A DNA stretch of 64,000 nt from Modestobacter marinus (lineage in GTDB: Bacteria; Actinomycetota; Actinomycetes; Mycobacteriales; Geodermatophilaceae), in contig NZ_JAAMPA010000001.1 in NCBI RefSeq assembly GCF_011758655.1, positions 1,612,001-1,676,000 on the forward strand, given 5' to 3'. A program made the position numbers and the translations under genes. The stretch's first letter is position 1. Each line of letters starts with the position of its first letter. Under the pieces are notes generated by a model that did not search any database, was not told the origin of the DNA, and saw nothing but the letters and a program-made list of their open reading frames with translations. Of this stretch, positions 42,762 through 50,007 are shown one piece after another.

Positions 42762-44606
42762 GTGACCACCAGACCCACCGAATCCGGCCAGTCGCCGCGC
42801 GGCGCGACCAGCGCCGACGTAGACGCCGCGACGCCCGACCAGGCCGACACGTCCGCCCAGACGATCGACGACGTCCTCGACCCCGAGGTGTCCAGCGACA
42901 TGCACCCGGCGATCGCCCAGCCACCCGCGCACGACGAAGAGCGCCGGCCGCAGCTGGACAAGACGGTGTTCGGCGTGGCCGCGGTCGTCTCGCTGGCCTT
43001 CCTCGCCTGGGGGTTCGTCACCCCCACCGGCCTGGGCACCGCCAGCGCCGAGGCGCTCGGGTGGATCGAGAGCAACCTCGGCTGGTTCTTCGTGCTGCTC
43101 GCCTCGGCCGTGGTGGTCTTCGTCCTCTGGCTCGCCGCCAGCGCCTACGGTCGCATCCCGCTGGGCGGCGACGGCGAACGGCCGGAGTTCAGGACGATCA
43201 GCTGGATCGCCATGATGTTCAGCGCCGGCATGGGCATCGGCCTGATGTTCTTCGGCGTCTCCGAGCCGCTGTCGCACTTCGTCTCCCCGCCGCCGGGCAC
43301 CGTCGAGGGCGAGACCAACGCGGCCGTCACCACCGCGATGGCCACCACGCTGTTCCACTGGACGCTGCACCCGTGGGCGCTCTACGCCCTGGTCGGCCTG
43401 GCCGTCGCCTACGGCACCTACCGCCGTGGCCGCGGCCAGCTGCTCTCCTCCGCGTTCACCTCGCTGTTCGGCCGCGGGGTCGCCGAGGGCCCGGCCGGCA
43501 AGGTGATCGACGTCCTGGCCATCTTCGCCACGCTGTTCGGCACCGCCGCCTCCCTGGGGCTGGGCGCCCTGCAGATCGGCAGCGGGCTGGAGATCCTCGG
43601 CTGGCTCGGCCCGGTGGGCAACGGGGCCACCGTCGGCATCATCGCGGTGCTGACCGCGGCGTTCGTGGCGTCGGCCTTCTCCGGCATCGCCCGCGGCATC
43701 CAGTGGCTGTCCAACATCAACGTCGTCCTGGCGTTCACGCTGGCGTTGTTCGTCTTCGTCGTCGGCCCGACCGTGCTGATCCTCAACCTGGTGCCCACCG
43801 CGCTGGGCTCCTACCTGGCCGACCTCCCGGAGATGGCCGCCCGGACCAACGCCTCCGGCGGCGACCCGATGGCCGAGTGGCTGTCGGGCTGGACGGTCTT
43901 CTACTGGGCCTGGTGGATCTCCTGGACGCCGTTCGTCGGCGTCTTCCTCGCCCGGATCAGCCGCGGCCGCACCATCCGGGAGTTCATCGCCGGCGTGCTG
44001 CTGGTGCCCAGCGTCGTGACCCTGTTCTGGTTCGCCATCTTCGGCGGCGCCGGGATCGGCGCGCAGCGGGGCGGCGAGGACATCGCCGGTCAGTCGACCG
44101 CCGAGGGCCAGCTGTTCGGTCTGCTCCAGGGCCTGCCCTGGGCCACGGTCACCAGCGTGCTGGTCATGCTGCTGGTGGGGATCTTCTTCGTCACCGGCGC
44201 GGACTCGGCCTCGATCGTGATGGCCTCGCTCTCCGAGCGCGGCACCCGCGAGCCGACCTCGAAGATGGTCGTCTTCTGGGGGCTGCTCACCGGTGGCGTG
44301 GCCGCGGTGATGCTGCTCGTCGGCGGGGACGAGGCGCTGCAGGGCTTGCGGAACCTGACGATCATCGGCGCCCTGCCCTTCGCCGTGGTGATGATCGGTC
44401 TGGCGATCGCGCTGACCAAGGACCTGCGGTCGGATCCGATGGTGCTGCGCCGCGCGTACGCCAACGAGGCCGTCGAGCAGGCCGTGGTCGAGGGCATCAC
44501 CCGGCACGGCGACGACTTCGCGCTGGTCGTCGAGCACAGCCCGGACGGCGACGGTCAGCCGCGGACCGTCGTCTCGTCCAAGGGCTCCGAGGAACCCCGG
44601 GCCTGA
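42762..44606 (+). CDS. BCCT-family betaine/choline/carnitine transporter
   Basis: A 614-residue carrier for compatible solutes such as glycine betaine. Family signatures are GMGIGLMFFGVSEPLSHF, FHWTLHPWALYALVGLAVAY and FYWAWWISWTPFVGVFLARISRG with the Trp cage for trimethylammonium groups. The ~65-residue acidic N-terminus (DDVLDPEVSSDM) and a ~60-residue C-terminus resemble osmosensory tails of BetP-type carriers. Conserved helix 1 only starts near residue 75, so an ATG at 42900 is a second start candidate. Divergent from the MscS channel. Confidence 0.9.
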   Translation: MTTRPTESGQSPRGATSADVDAATPDQADTSAQTIDDVLDPEVSSDMHPAIAQPPAHDEERRPQLDKTVFGVAAVVSLAFLAWGFVTPTGLGTASAEALGWIESNLGWFFVLLASAVVVFVLWLAASAYGRIPLGGDGERPEFRTISWIAMMFSAGMGIGLMFFGVSEPLSHFVSPPPGTVEGETNAAVTTAMATTLFHWTLHPWALYALVGLAVAYGTYRRGRGQLLSSAFTSLFGRGVAEGPAGKVIDVLAIFATLFGTAASLGLGALQIGSGLEILGWLGPVGNGATVGIIAVLTAAFVASAFSGIARGIQWLSNINVVLAFTLALFVFVVGPTVLILNLVPTALGSYLADLPEMAARTNASGGDPMAEWLSGWTVFYWAWWISWTPFVGVFLARISRGRTIREFIAGVLLVPSVVTLFWFAIFGGAGIGAQRGGEDIAGQSTAEGQLFGLLQGLPWATVTSVLVMLLVGIFFVTGADSASIVMASLSERGTREPTSKMVVFWGLLTGGVAAVMLLVGGDEALQGLRNLTIIGALPFAVVMIGLAIALTKDLRSDPMVLRRAYANEAVEQAVVEGITRHGDDFALVVEHSPDGDGQPRTVVSSKGSEEPRA

Positions 44607-44617
44607 CCTGGTCCACC

Positions 44618-44651
44618 AGTGGCCCCCTCGCCGAACGGCGCGGGGGCCACT
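44618..44651. terminator. Bidirectional hairpin terminator after the BCCT gene
   Basis: AGTGGCCCCC (44618-44627) pairs with GGGGGCCACT (44642-44651), and CGCCG/CGGCG extend the stem to an AA loop with one mismatch. No T-run. It lies between convergent operons. The rest of the 208-base gap holds a run of ten C residues at 44760-44769 and no gene. Confidence 0.7.
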
Positions 44652-44814
44652 GTGCGTTCGAGGGGCGTCCCGAACGCGATCCGGGGTGACACCACCGGTG
44701 CGGTGCCGGCGATCGGGCGGACCCGGAGGTCATCGGGCCGATCGACGACGTCCGGTCCTCCCCCCCCCCGTCGCAGGCTCAGGGCGGGGGACGGCGGGGG
44801 CGAGGGGCCCTCCC

Positions 44815-45657
44815 TCAGCGGGGGAGGCGGCGGACCGGGACCACCATCGGGGTGCCGGTGACCGGGTCGGGCACCACCCGGGCCTCCAGCTCGAAGACGT
44901 CGGCCAGCAGCTGCTCGGTGAGCACCTGCTGCGGGGTCCCGGAGGCGACCAGGACGCCGTCCTTCATCGCGACCAGCCGCTTGGCGTACCGGGCGGCCAG
45001 GTTGAGGTCGTGCAGCACGACGACCACGGTCCGGCCCTTCTCCGCGTGCAGCCGGCCCACCAGCTCCAGCACGTCGACCTGGTGGGCGAGGTCGAGGTAG
45101 GTCGTCGGCTCGTCGAGCAGCAGCAGGTCGGTGCCCTGGGCCAGCGCCATGGAGATCCAGGCCCGCTGGCGCTGCCCGCCGGAGAGCGCGTCGACCGGGG
45201 AGTCGGCGTGGTCGGCCATGTCGGTCCAGCTCAGCGCCTCGGTGACCACGGCCTCGTCGTCCGAGGACCACTGGCGCAGCCAGCTCTGGTGCGGGTGCCG
45301 CCCCCGCGCGACCAGGTCGGCGACGGTGAGCCCCTCGGGCGCCAGCGGGGTCTGCGGCAGCAGGCCCAGCACCTTGGCGACCTCGCGGGTCGGGGTGGCG
45401 CCGATCGCCCGGCCGTCGAGCAGGACGGTGCCCGACGTCGGGCGCAGCAACCGCCCGAGCGCCTTCAGCACGGTGGACTTGCCGCACCCGTTGGGGCCGA
45501 CGATCGCGGTGAACGACCCGTCGACGAGCTCGAGGTCCAGGCCGTCGACGACGACCTTGTCGCCGTAGGCCAGCCGGACGCGCTCGGCGGCGAGCCGGAC
45601 CGACGGCGGCTGGTCGGCACCGGCGGCGGAGGAGGTGCGGTGCTCGGTCACGGTCAC
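44815..45657 (-). CDS. Siderophore/iron ABC importer ATP-binding protein (FecE/FepC-like)
   Basis: A 280-residue ATPase. Walker A GPNGCGKST, signature ALSGGQRQRAWISMALAQG, Walker B LLLLDEPTTYLDLAHQVDVLELV and H-loop VVLHDLNLAARYA are textbook for ferric-siderophore or haem importers (the THYLD form). GTG 45657 overlaps the permease stop (GTGA); a second GTG six bases on is equally in frame. Last gene of the operon permease-permease-ATPase driven by the iron box at 47871. Confidence 0.9.
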   Translation of the reverse strand: MTVTEHRTSSAAGADQPPSVRLAAERVRLAYGDKVVVDGLDLELVDGSFTAIVGPNGCGKSTVLKALGRLLRPTSGTVLLDGRAIGATPTREVAKVLGLLPQTPLAPEGLTVADLVARGRHPHQSWLRQWSSDDEAVVTEALSWTDMADHADSPVDALSGGQRQRAWISMALAQGTDLLLLDEPTTYLDLAHQVDVLELVGRLHAEKGRTVVVVLHDLNLAARYAKRLVAMKDGVLVASGTPQQVLTEQLLADVFELEARVVPDPVTGTPMVVPVRRLPR

Positions 45658-46760
45658 AGGGTGGATCGCCGCCTTCCGCGGACGAGGAGCCAGAGCAGGT
45701 ACGGCGCGCCGACGATCGCGGTGATCACGCCGACCGGGAACGACTCGGGCAGTGCGGTGCGGGCGACCAGGTCGCTGCTGACCAGCAGCAGCGCACCCAG
45801 CAGCGCCGAGGTGAGCAGCGGCGGGCGTGACCCGCCGGTCAGCCGGACGGCGATCTGCGGGACGACGAGGGCGACGAACTGGATCGGCCCGGCCGCCGCG
45901 ACGGCGAAGGCGGCCAGGCAGACGGCGACCACGACGACGACGCCCTGGGCCAGCGGCACCCGCACCCCGAGCGCCCGCGCCGTCTCGTCCCCGAACTGCA
46001 GGACGTTGAGCACCCGGCTCAGCGCGAGGGCCGCGGGGAGCAGCACCAGCAGCGCGAGGGCGAGGGGCAGCGCCTGCTCCCAGCCCCGCCCGTTGAGCGA
46101 CCCGGTGATCCACACGTTGGCGGCGGCGGCGTCCCAGATGGCGCTGCGGGTGAGCAGGTAGTTGACGACCGCCTGGGCCATCGCGGACAACCCGATGCCG
46201 ATCAGCACCAGCCGGTAGCCGTCGACCCCCGACCGCCAGGCGAGCCCGAAGACCAGGAAGGCCACGACCATGCCGCCCAGCAGGGCCGCGGCAGGGACGC
46301 CGAGCCCGCCGAGCAACCCGGCCGCGGTGGTGCCGGTGCCGCCCAGCACGATCACGCTCACCGCGCCGATCGCCGCCCCACCGGTGACGCCGAGGATGTC
46401 GGGGCTGGCGAGCGGGTTGCGGGCGAAGGTCTGGACGAGAGCACCGGACAGGCCGAGGGCCACCCCGACGAGCACGGCGACCGCGATCCGCGGCGCGCGC
46501 AGCTCCAGCACGATCAGCCGCTGCGTCTCGTCACCCAGCCCGACCAGGGTGCCGAGCACGTCGACCACGCCGATCGGGTAGTCGCCGCGGCCGAGACTGG
46601 CCGCGGCGGCCAGCACCAGGACCACGAGGACCGCGATCGGCACCAGGACGTCGCGCAGCCGGTAGGTGGTGGAGACGCGACCGACCCGCAGCGGCCGGCG
46701 GGGGCGGGACCGGGGGGCGGTGGCCCGGGTGGGCGCCGTGGCGGTGGCCGTGGTGCTCAC
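45654..46760 (-). CDS. FecCD-family iron-siderophore permease, second subunit
   Basis: A 368-residue ~10-helix permease. FecCD signatures are ELRAPRIAVAVLVGVALGLSGALVQTFARNPLASPDILGVTGGAAIGAV and GPIQFVALVVPQIAVRLTGGSRP, and it ends FPVGVITAIVGAPYLLWLL. It forms a heterodimer with the 46757-47827 permease. GTG 46760 overlaps that gene's stop (GTGA). The ~45-residue basic N-terminal tail is longer than usual; a later start is possible but none has a better site. Confidence 0.9.
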   Translation of the reverse strand: MSTTATATAPTRATAPRSRPRRPLRVGRVSTTYRLRDVLVPIAVLVVLVLAAAASLGRGDYPIGVVDVLGTLVGLGDETQRLIVLELRAPRIAVAVLVGVALGLSGALVQTFARNPLASPDILGVTGGAAIGAVSVIVLGGTGTTAAGLLGGLGVPAAALLGGMVVAFLVFGLAWRSGVDGYRLVLIGIGLSAMAQAVVNYLLTRSAIWDAAAANVWITGSLNGRGWEQALPLALALLVLLPAALALSRVLNVLQFGDETARALGVRVPLAQGVVVVVAVCLAAFAVAAAGPIQFVALVVPQIAVRLTGGSRPPLLTSALLGALLLVSSDLVARTALPESFPVGVITAIVGAPYLLWLLVRGRRRSTL

Positions 46761-47827
46761 AGCTGCACCAGCCGGCGGCGGCGGATCAATGCGATGAAGA
46801 ACGGTGCGCCGACGACGGCCAGCACGATGCCGACCTGCAGCTCGCCCGGTCGGGCGAGGACCCGGCCCAGCACGTCGGCGAGCAGCAGGAACACCACACC
46901 GAGCAGCGCCGAGTAGGGGATCAGCCAGCGGTGGTCGGGGCCGGTGATCGCCCGGGCGACGTGCGGCACGACGAGCCCGACGAAGACGATCGGGCCGCAG
47001 GCAGCGGTGGCGGCCCCGGTGAGCAGGGTGATCGCGGCCAGCCCGACCACCCGGGCCAGCCAGACCCGCTGGCCCAGCCCCCGGGCGACGTCCTCGCCCA
47101 GTCCGAGCAGGTTCAGGGCGGGCGCGTTGACCAGGGCGAGCACCAGGCCGGCCACGACGAAGGGCGCGACCTGGACGACGACCTCGGCGTCCCGCCCGGC
47201 CAGTGCGCCGACGACCCAGAACCGGTAGGCGTCCAGGGCGGTGGTCTCGCGGATCGTGATCGCCTGCACCAGGGCGTAGAGCAGGTAGGTGATCGCCGAC
47301 CCGGCGAGGGCCAGGCTCACCGGGCTGGGCGCCCCGCGGCCGGCCGAGCCGATCAGGAAGACCGCGACGCTGCCCAGCAGTGCGCCGACGAAGGCGAACC
47401 AGACGTACCCGCCGGCGGTGGTGATGCCGAGCAGCCAGATCGAGAGGACGACGGCGAAGGAGGCGCCGGCGGTGACGCCGAGCAGGCCGGGATCGCCGAG
47501 CGGGTTGCGGGTGTGGCCCTGCATCAGCGCCCCGGAGACGGCCAGGGCCGAGCCGGCGAGCAGGCCGAGCAGGGTCCGCGGCACCCGCAGCTCGCGGATG
47601 ATCACGGTCTCGTCGCCGGGGGTGCTCGGGTCGACCAGCGCCTGCCACACCGTGCCGAGCCCGATCGGCCGGGTGCCGACGGCGATGCTCAGCGCGCACA
47701 CCGCCACGACGAGGGCCAGCAGCAACCACAGCCCCAGCACCCGCGGGGCCATGCCCTGCAGCAGACCGCGCCGCTGGACCGGGGAGGCCACCTCCCCGGC
47801 GGGCGGAGTGGCCGTGCGGTGCGCCAC
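46757..47827 (-). CDS. FecCD-family iron-siderophore permease, first subunit
   Basis: A 356-residue FecCD permease with ELRVPRTLLGLLAGSALAVSGALMQGHTRNPLGDPGLLGVTAG and GPIVFVGLVVPHVARAITGPDHRWLIPYSALLG. GTG 47827 follows AGGAG with 6-base spacing and is the first gene of a three-gene operon. The operon lacks a binding protein, so the FecB-type partner must be encoded elsewhere. An IdeR/DtxR-like box lies 44-62 bases upstream of the start, supporting control by iron. Confidence 0.9.
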   Translation of the reverse strand: MAHRTATPPAGEVASPVQRRGLLQGMAPRVLGLWLLLALVVAVCALSIAVGTRPIGLGTVWQALVDPSTPGDETVIIRELRVPRTLLGLLAGSALAVSGALMQGHTRNPLGDPGLLGVTAGASFAVVLSIWLLGITTAGGYVWFAFVGALLGSVAVFLIGSAGRGAPSPVSLALAGSAITYLLYALVQAITIRETTALDAYRFWVVGALAGRDAEVVVQVAPFVVAGLVLALVNAPALNLLGLGEDVARGLGQRVWLARVVGLAAITLLTGAATAACGPIVFVGLVVPHVARAITGPDHRWLIPYSALLGVVFLLLADVLGRVLARPGELQVGIVLAVVGAPFFIALIRRRRLVQL

Positions 47828-47870
47828 GAGCGACTCCTGGGGACGGCGGTCAGCCGGTGTCCGGCTGGAA

Positions 47871-47889
47871 TTGGTGAGGCTCACCTTAT
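47871..47889. promoter_or_regulatory. IdeR/DtxR iron box
   Basis: The 19-mer TTGGTGAGGCTCACCTTAT holds a perfect 13-base palindrome GGTGAGGCTCACC and agrees with the DtxR/IdeR consensus (TTAGGTTAGGCTAACCTAA) in most positions including the AGGCT core. Its place in front of a siderophore importer makes iron-dependent repression very likely. The rest of the 385-base gap (47828-48212) shows no gene. Confidence 0.8.
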
Positions 47890-48212
47890 CCGCGGGTCCC
47901 CGGGCGTGGCGTGACGACGCCGACCCAGCCGGCCGGCCGGATCGGCTCACCGGGCGGTGGTCACCCGGCCGGGGGCGACCCGGGGCCCGCCCGGGTCGAC
48001 GCCGCCCTGGTGCACGGGCTGCGTCCGGTGCGGGGCGTGGAGGGCGACCAGGGCCCGAGCACCCACTCCCCGGTCGTCGCCGACCTCGCCTGGCCGTGCC
48101 CCACCCGCGCCGTCCGGTGCTGGCGGCGGCGTCGTCCCGGCACTGCGTACCGTCCCCGGTACTGCCACGCGTTCGGGACGACGCTGCCCCGGACCGCCCC
48201 CGGAGGTGCGCT

Positions 48213-49397
48213 GTGCCCGTTCGTCGTCTGGTCCCCACCCAGGAGGCCGCCGACCTGCTCGACCTGACCCGCCAGCTGGCCCGGGACGAGCTCGCGCCGC
48301 GGGCCGCGGCGGCGGAGGCGGCCGAGGAGTTCCCCCGCGACGTCTTCCGCACCCTGGGCCGGGCCGGGCTGCTGGGCCTGCCCTACGCCGAGGAGCTGGG
48401 CGGCGGCGGGCAGCCCTACGAGGTCTACCTGCAGGTGCTCGAGGAGATCGCCGCCGCGTGGGCCAGCGTCGGCGTCGGGGTGAGCGTGCACGGGCTGTCC
48501 TGCTTCGGGCTGGCCACCCGGGGCACGCCCGCCCAGCAGGAGTGGCTCCCGGAGATGCTCGGCGGCGAGCAGCTCGGCGCGTACTGCCTGTCCGAGCCGC
48601 ACGCCGGCTCCGACCCGGCGGCGATGCGCACCCGCGCCGTCCGGGACGGCGGGGTGGGTGGGAAAGGTGCATACGTCCTCACCGGGGAGAAGGCCTGGAC
48701 CACCCACGGTGGGCACGCGGACTTCTACAAGGTCATGGCCCGCACCTCCGACGACGGCGCGCGCGGCATCTCCTGCTTCCTGGTGCCCGCCGACAGCGAG
48801 GGGCTGTCCGCGGACACCGCCGAGCGCAAGATGGGGCTCACCGGCTCGACCACGGCGACCATGCGGTTCGAGGGCGTGCGCGTCGACGCCGACCGCCGGC
48901 TGGGCGAGGAGGGCGAGGGGCTGTCGATCGCCCTCGCCGGGCTGGACGCCGGCCGACTGGGGATCGCCGCCGTCGCCACCGGCCTGGCCCAGGGCGCGCT
49001 GGACGACGCGGTCGCCTACGCGCAGGAGCGGGAGACCTTCGGCAAGCCGATCATCGAGCACCAGGGGCTGGGCTTCCTGCTCGCCGACATGGCCGCCGCC
49101 GTCGAGACCGCGCGGGCGACCTACCTGTCCGCGGCCCGGCTGCGCGACGCCGGCCAGCCCTACGGTCAGCAGGCCTCGATCGCCAAGCTGGTGGCCACCG
49201 ACAACGCGATGAAGGTGACCACCGACGCCGTCCAGGTGCTGGGCGGGTACGGCTACACCCGCGACTTCCCGGTGGAGCGGTACATGCGCGAGGCGAAGGT
49301 CATGCAGATCTTCGAGGGCACCAACCAGATCCAGCGGCTGGTGATCAGCCGGGCCCTCGCCCGCGGCGGCGCCCCCACCACCACCGTCACCCCCTGA
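48213..49397 (+). CDS. Acyl-CoA dehydrogenase
   Basis: A 394-residue FAD flavoprotein oxidising acyl-CoA in beta-oxidation or amino-acid breakdown. FAD/substrate motifs are YCLSEPHAGSDPAAMRT, VLTGEKAWTTHGGHADFYKVMART, and QVLGGYGYTRDFPVERYMREAKVMQIFEGTNQIQ, whose Glu (in FEGTNQIQ preceding) is the catalytic-base region of short/medium-chain enzymes. GTG 48213 is fixed by GGAGGT. It is alone; no ETF or enoyl-CoA hydratase is adjacent. The insertion GGVGGKGAY before VLTGEK is slightly longer than usual. Confidence 0.9.
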   Translation: MPVRRLVPTQEAADLLDLTRQLARDELAPRAAAAEAAEEFPRDVFRTLGRAGLLGLPYAEELGGGGQPYEVYLQVLEEIAAAWASVGVGVSVHGLSCFGLATRGTPAQQEWLPEMLGGEQLGAYCLSEPHAGSDPAAMRTRAVRDGGVGGKGAYVLTGEKAWTTHGGHADFYKVMARTSDDGARGISCFLVPADSEGLSADTAERKMGLTGSTTATMRFEGVRVDADRRLGEEGEGLSIALAGLDAGRLGIAAVATGLAQGALDDAVAYAQERETFGKPIIEHQGLGFLLADMAAAVETARATYLSAARLRDAGQPYGQQASIAKLVATDNAMKVTTDAVQVLGGYGYTRDFPVERYMREAKVMQIFEGTNQIQRLVISRALARGGAPTTTVTP

Positions 49398-49415
49398 CGG
49401 GGCTCCCGGCCGCGC

Positions 49416-49588
49416 CGAGTGACAGCTGAGCGGGGGATCGGCCCCCGGGAGAGCCCCCTGAGCTGTCACTCGACGCCAGGGCCACGCGCGGAGAGGCCCC
49501 GGCTCCTGGGCCCTGGGTCCGCCGCGTCGAGTGACAGCTGAACGGGGCATGGCTCCGCCGGTCAGCCCGCTGGGCTGTCACTCGACGC
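49416..49588. repeat. Two tandem palindromic repeats, family R3
   Basis: Copy 1: CGAGTGACAGCT (49416-49427) with AGCTGTCACTCG (49461-49472). Copy 2: GCGTCGAGTGACAGC (49524-49538) with GCTGTCACTCGACGC (49574-49588). Arms are perfect; interiors of ~33 bases are related (GAGCGGGGG.. versus GAACGGGGC..). They fill the gap between the acyl-CoA dehydrogenase and DUF2277 genes. Confidence 0.75.
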
Positions 49589-49615
49589 CGTCCGCCGTCC
49601 GCGCGCGCGGCATGG

Positions 49616-49641
49616 GGGGCAGAAATGGCCATTTCTGCCCC
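49616..49641. promoter_or_regulatory. 26-bp perfect palindrome before the DUF2277 gene
   Basis: GGGGCAGAAATGG and its exact complement CCATTTCTGCCCC abut at 49628/49629 with no loop, ending 13 bases before the DUF2277 ATG. Zero-spacer symmetry favours a dimer-binding operator over an RNA hairpin. Overlap with the leader of a very short mRNA is possible. Confidence 0.6.
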
Positions 49642-49654
49642 TAGGGTGCGGGGC

Positions 49655-49924
49655 ATGTGTCGGAACATCCATGTCCTGCACAACCTGGAGCCCGCCACCA
49701 CCTCCGACGAGGTCCGCGCGGCGGCGCTGCAGTACGTGCGCAAGGTCAGCGGGTCGGCCAAGCCCTCGCAGGCGAACCAGGCGGCGTTCGACCGGGCGGT
49801 CGAGGAGATCGCGCACGCCACCGAGCACCTGCTCGCCGACCTGGTCACCACCGCCCCGCCCAAGGACCGCGAGGTGCTCGCCGCGCAGGCCCGGGCCCGC
49901 GCCGCCGTCCGTTACTCCCGCTGA
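49655..49924 (+). CDS. DUF2277 family protein
   Basis: An 89-residue protein matching DUF2277: MCRNIHVLHNLEPATTSDEVRAAA at the start, then QYVRKVSGSAKPSQANQAAFDRAV and the basic end. All-alpha, cytoplasmic, function unknown. ATG 49655 gives the invariant MCRNI start; the frame extends 10 codons upstream into the palindrome but those residues are not conserved. It ends convergently with the PTS gene, separated by a very strong hairpin. Confidence 0.9.
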   Translation: MCRNIHVLHNLEPATTSDEVRAAALQYVRKVSGSAKPSQANQAAFDRAVEEIAHATEHLLADLVTTAPPKDREVLAAQARARAAVRYSR

Positions 49925-49952
49925 GAACGCACCTCTGCTCGGGCTGAGACGC

Positions 49953-49996
49953 ACGACGGCCCCGGCCGACCCGGGTGGGTCGGCCGGGGCCGTCGT
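49953..49996. terminator. 20-bp bidirectional hairpin terminator between DUF2277 and mtlA
   Basis: ACGACGGCCCCGGCCGACCC (49953-49972) pairs perfectly with GGGTCGGCCGGGGCCGTCGT (49977-49996) across a GGGT loop. The strongest stem in the window; no T-run on either side. Confidence 0.8.
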
Positions 49997-50007
49997 GGAC
50001 GCCGGGC

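Noticed and set aside
44760..44769. Run of ten C residues
   Set aside because: Lies in a non-coding gap; may be slippage-prone or a sequencing artefact but affects no gene.
47911..48267. 118-codon ORF before the acyl-CoA dehydrogenase
   Set aside because: Overlaps the true dehydrogenase start in another frame, Pro/Arg/Thr-rich composition, no ribosome-binding site.
49416..49588. Repeats considered as a mini CRISPR array
   Set aside because: Only two units, each an inverted repeat with related interiors rather than identical repeats with unique spacers, and no cas genes.
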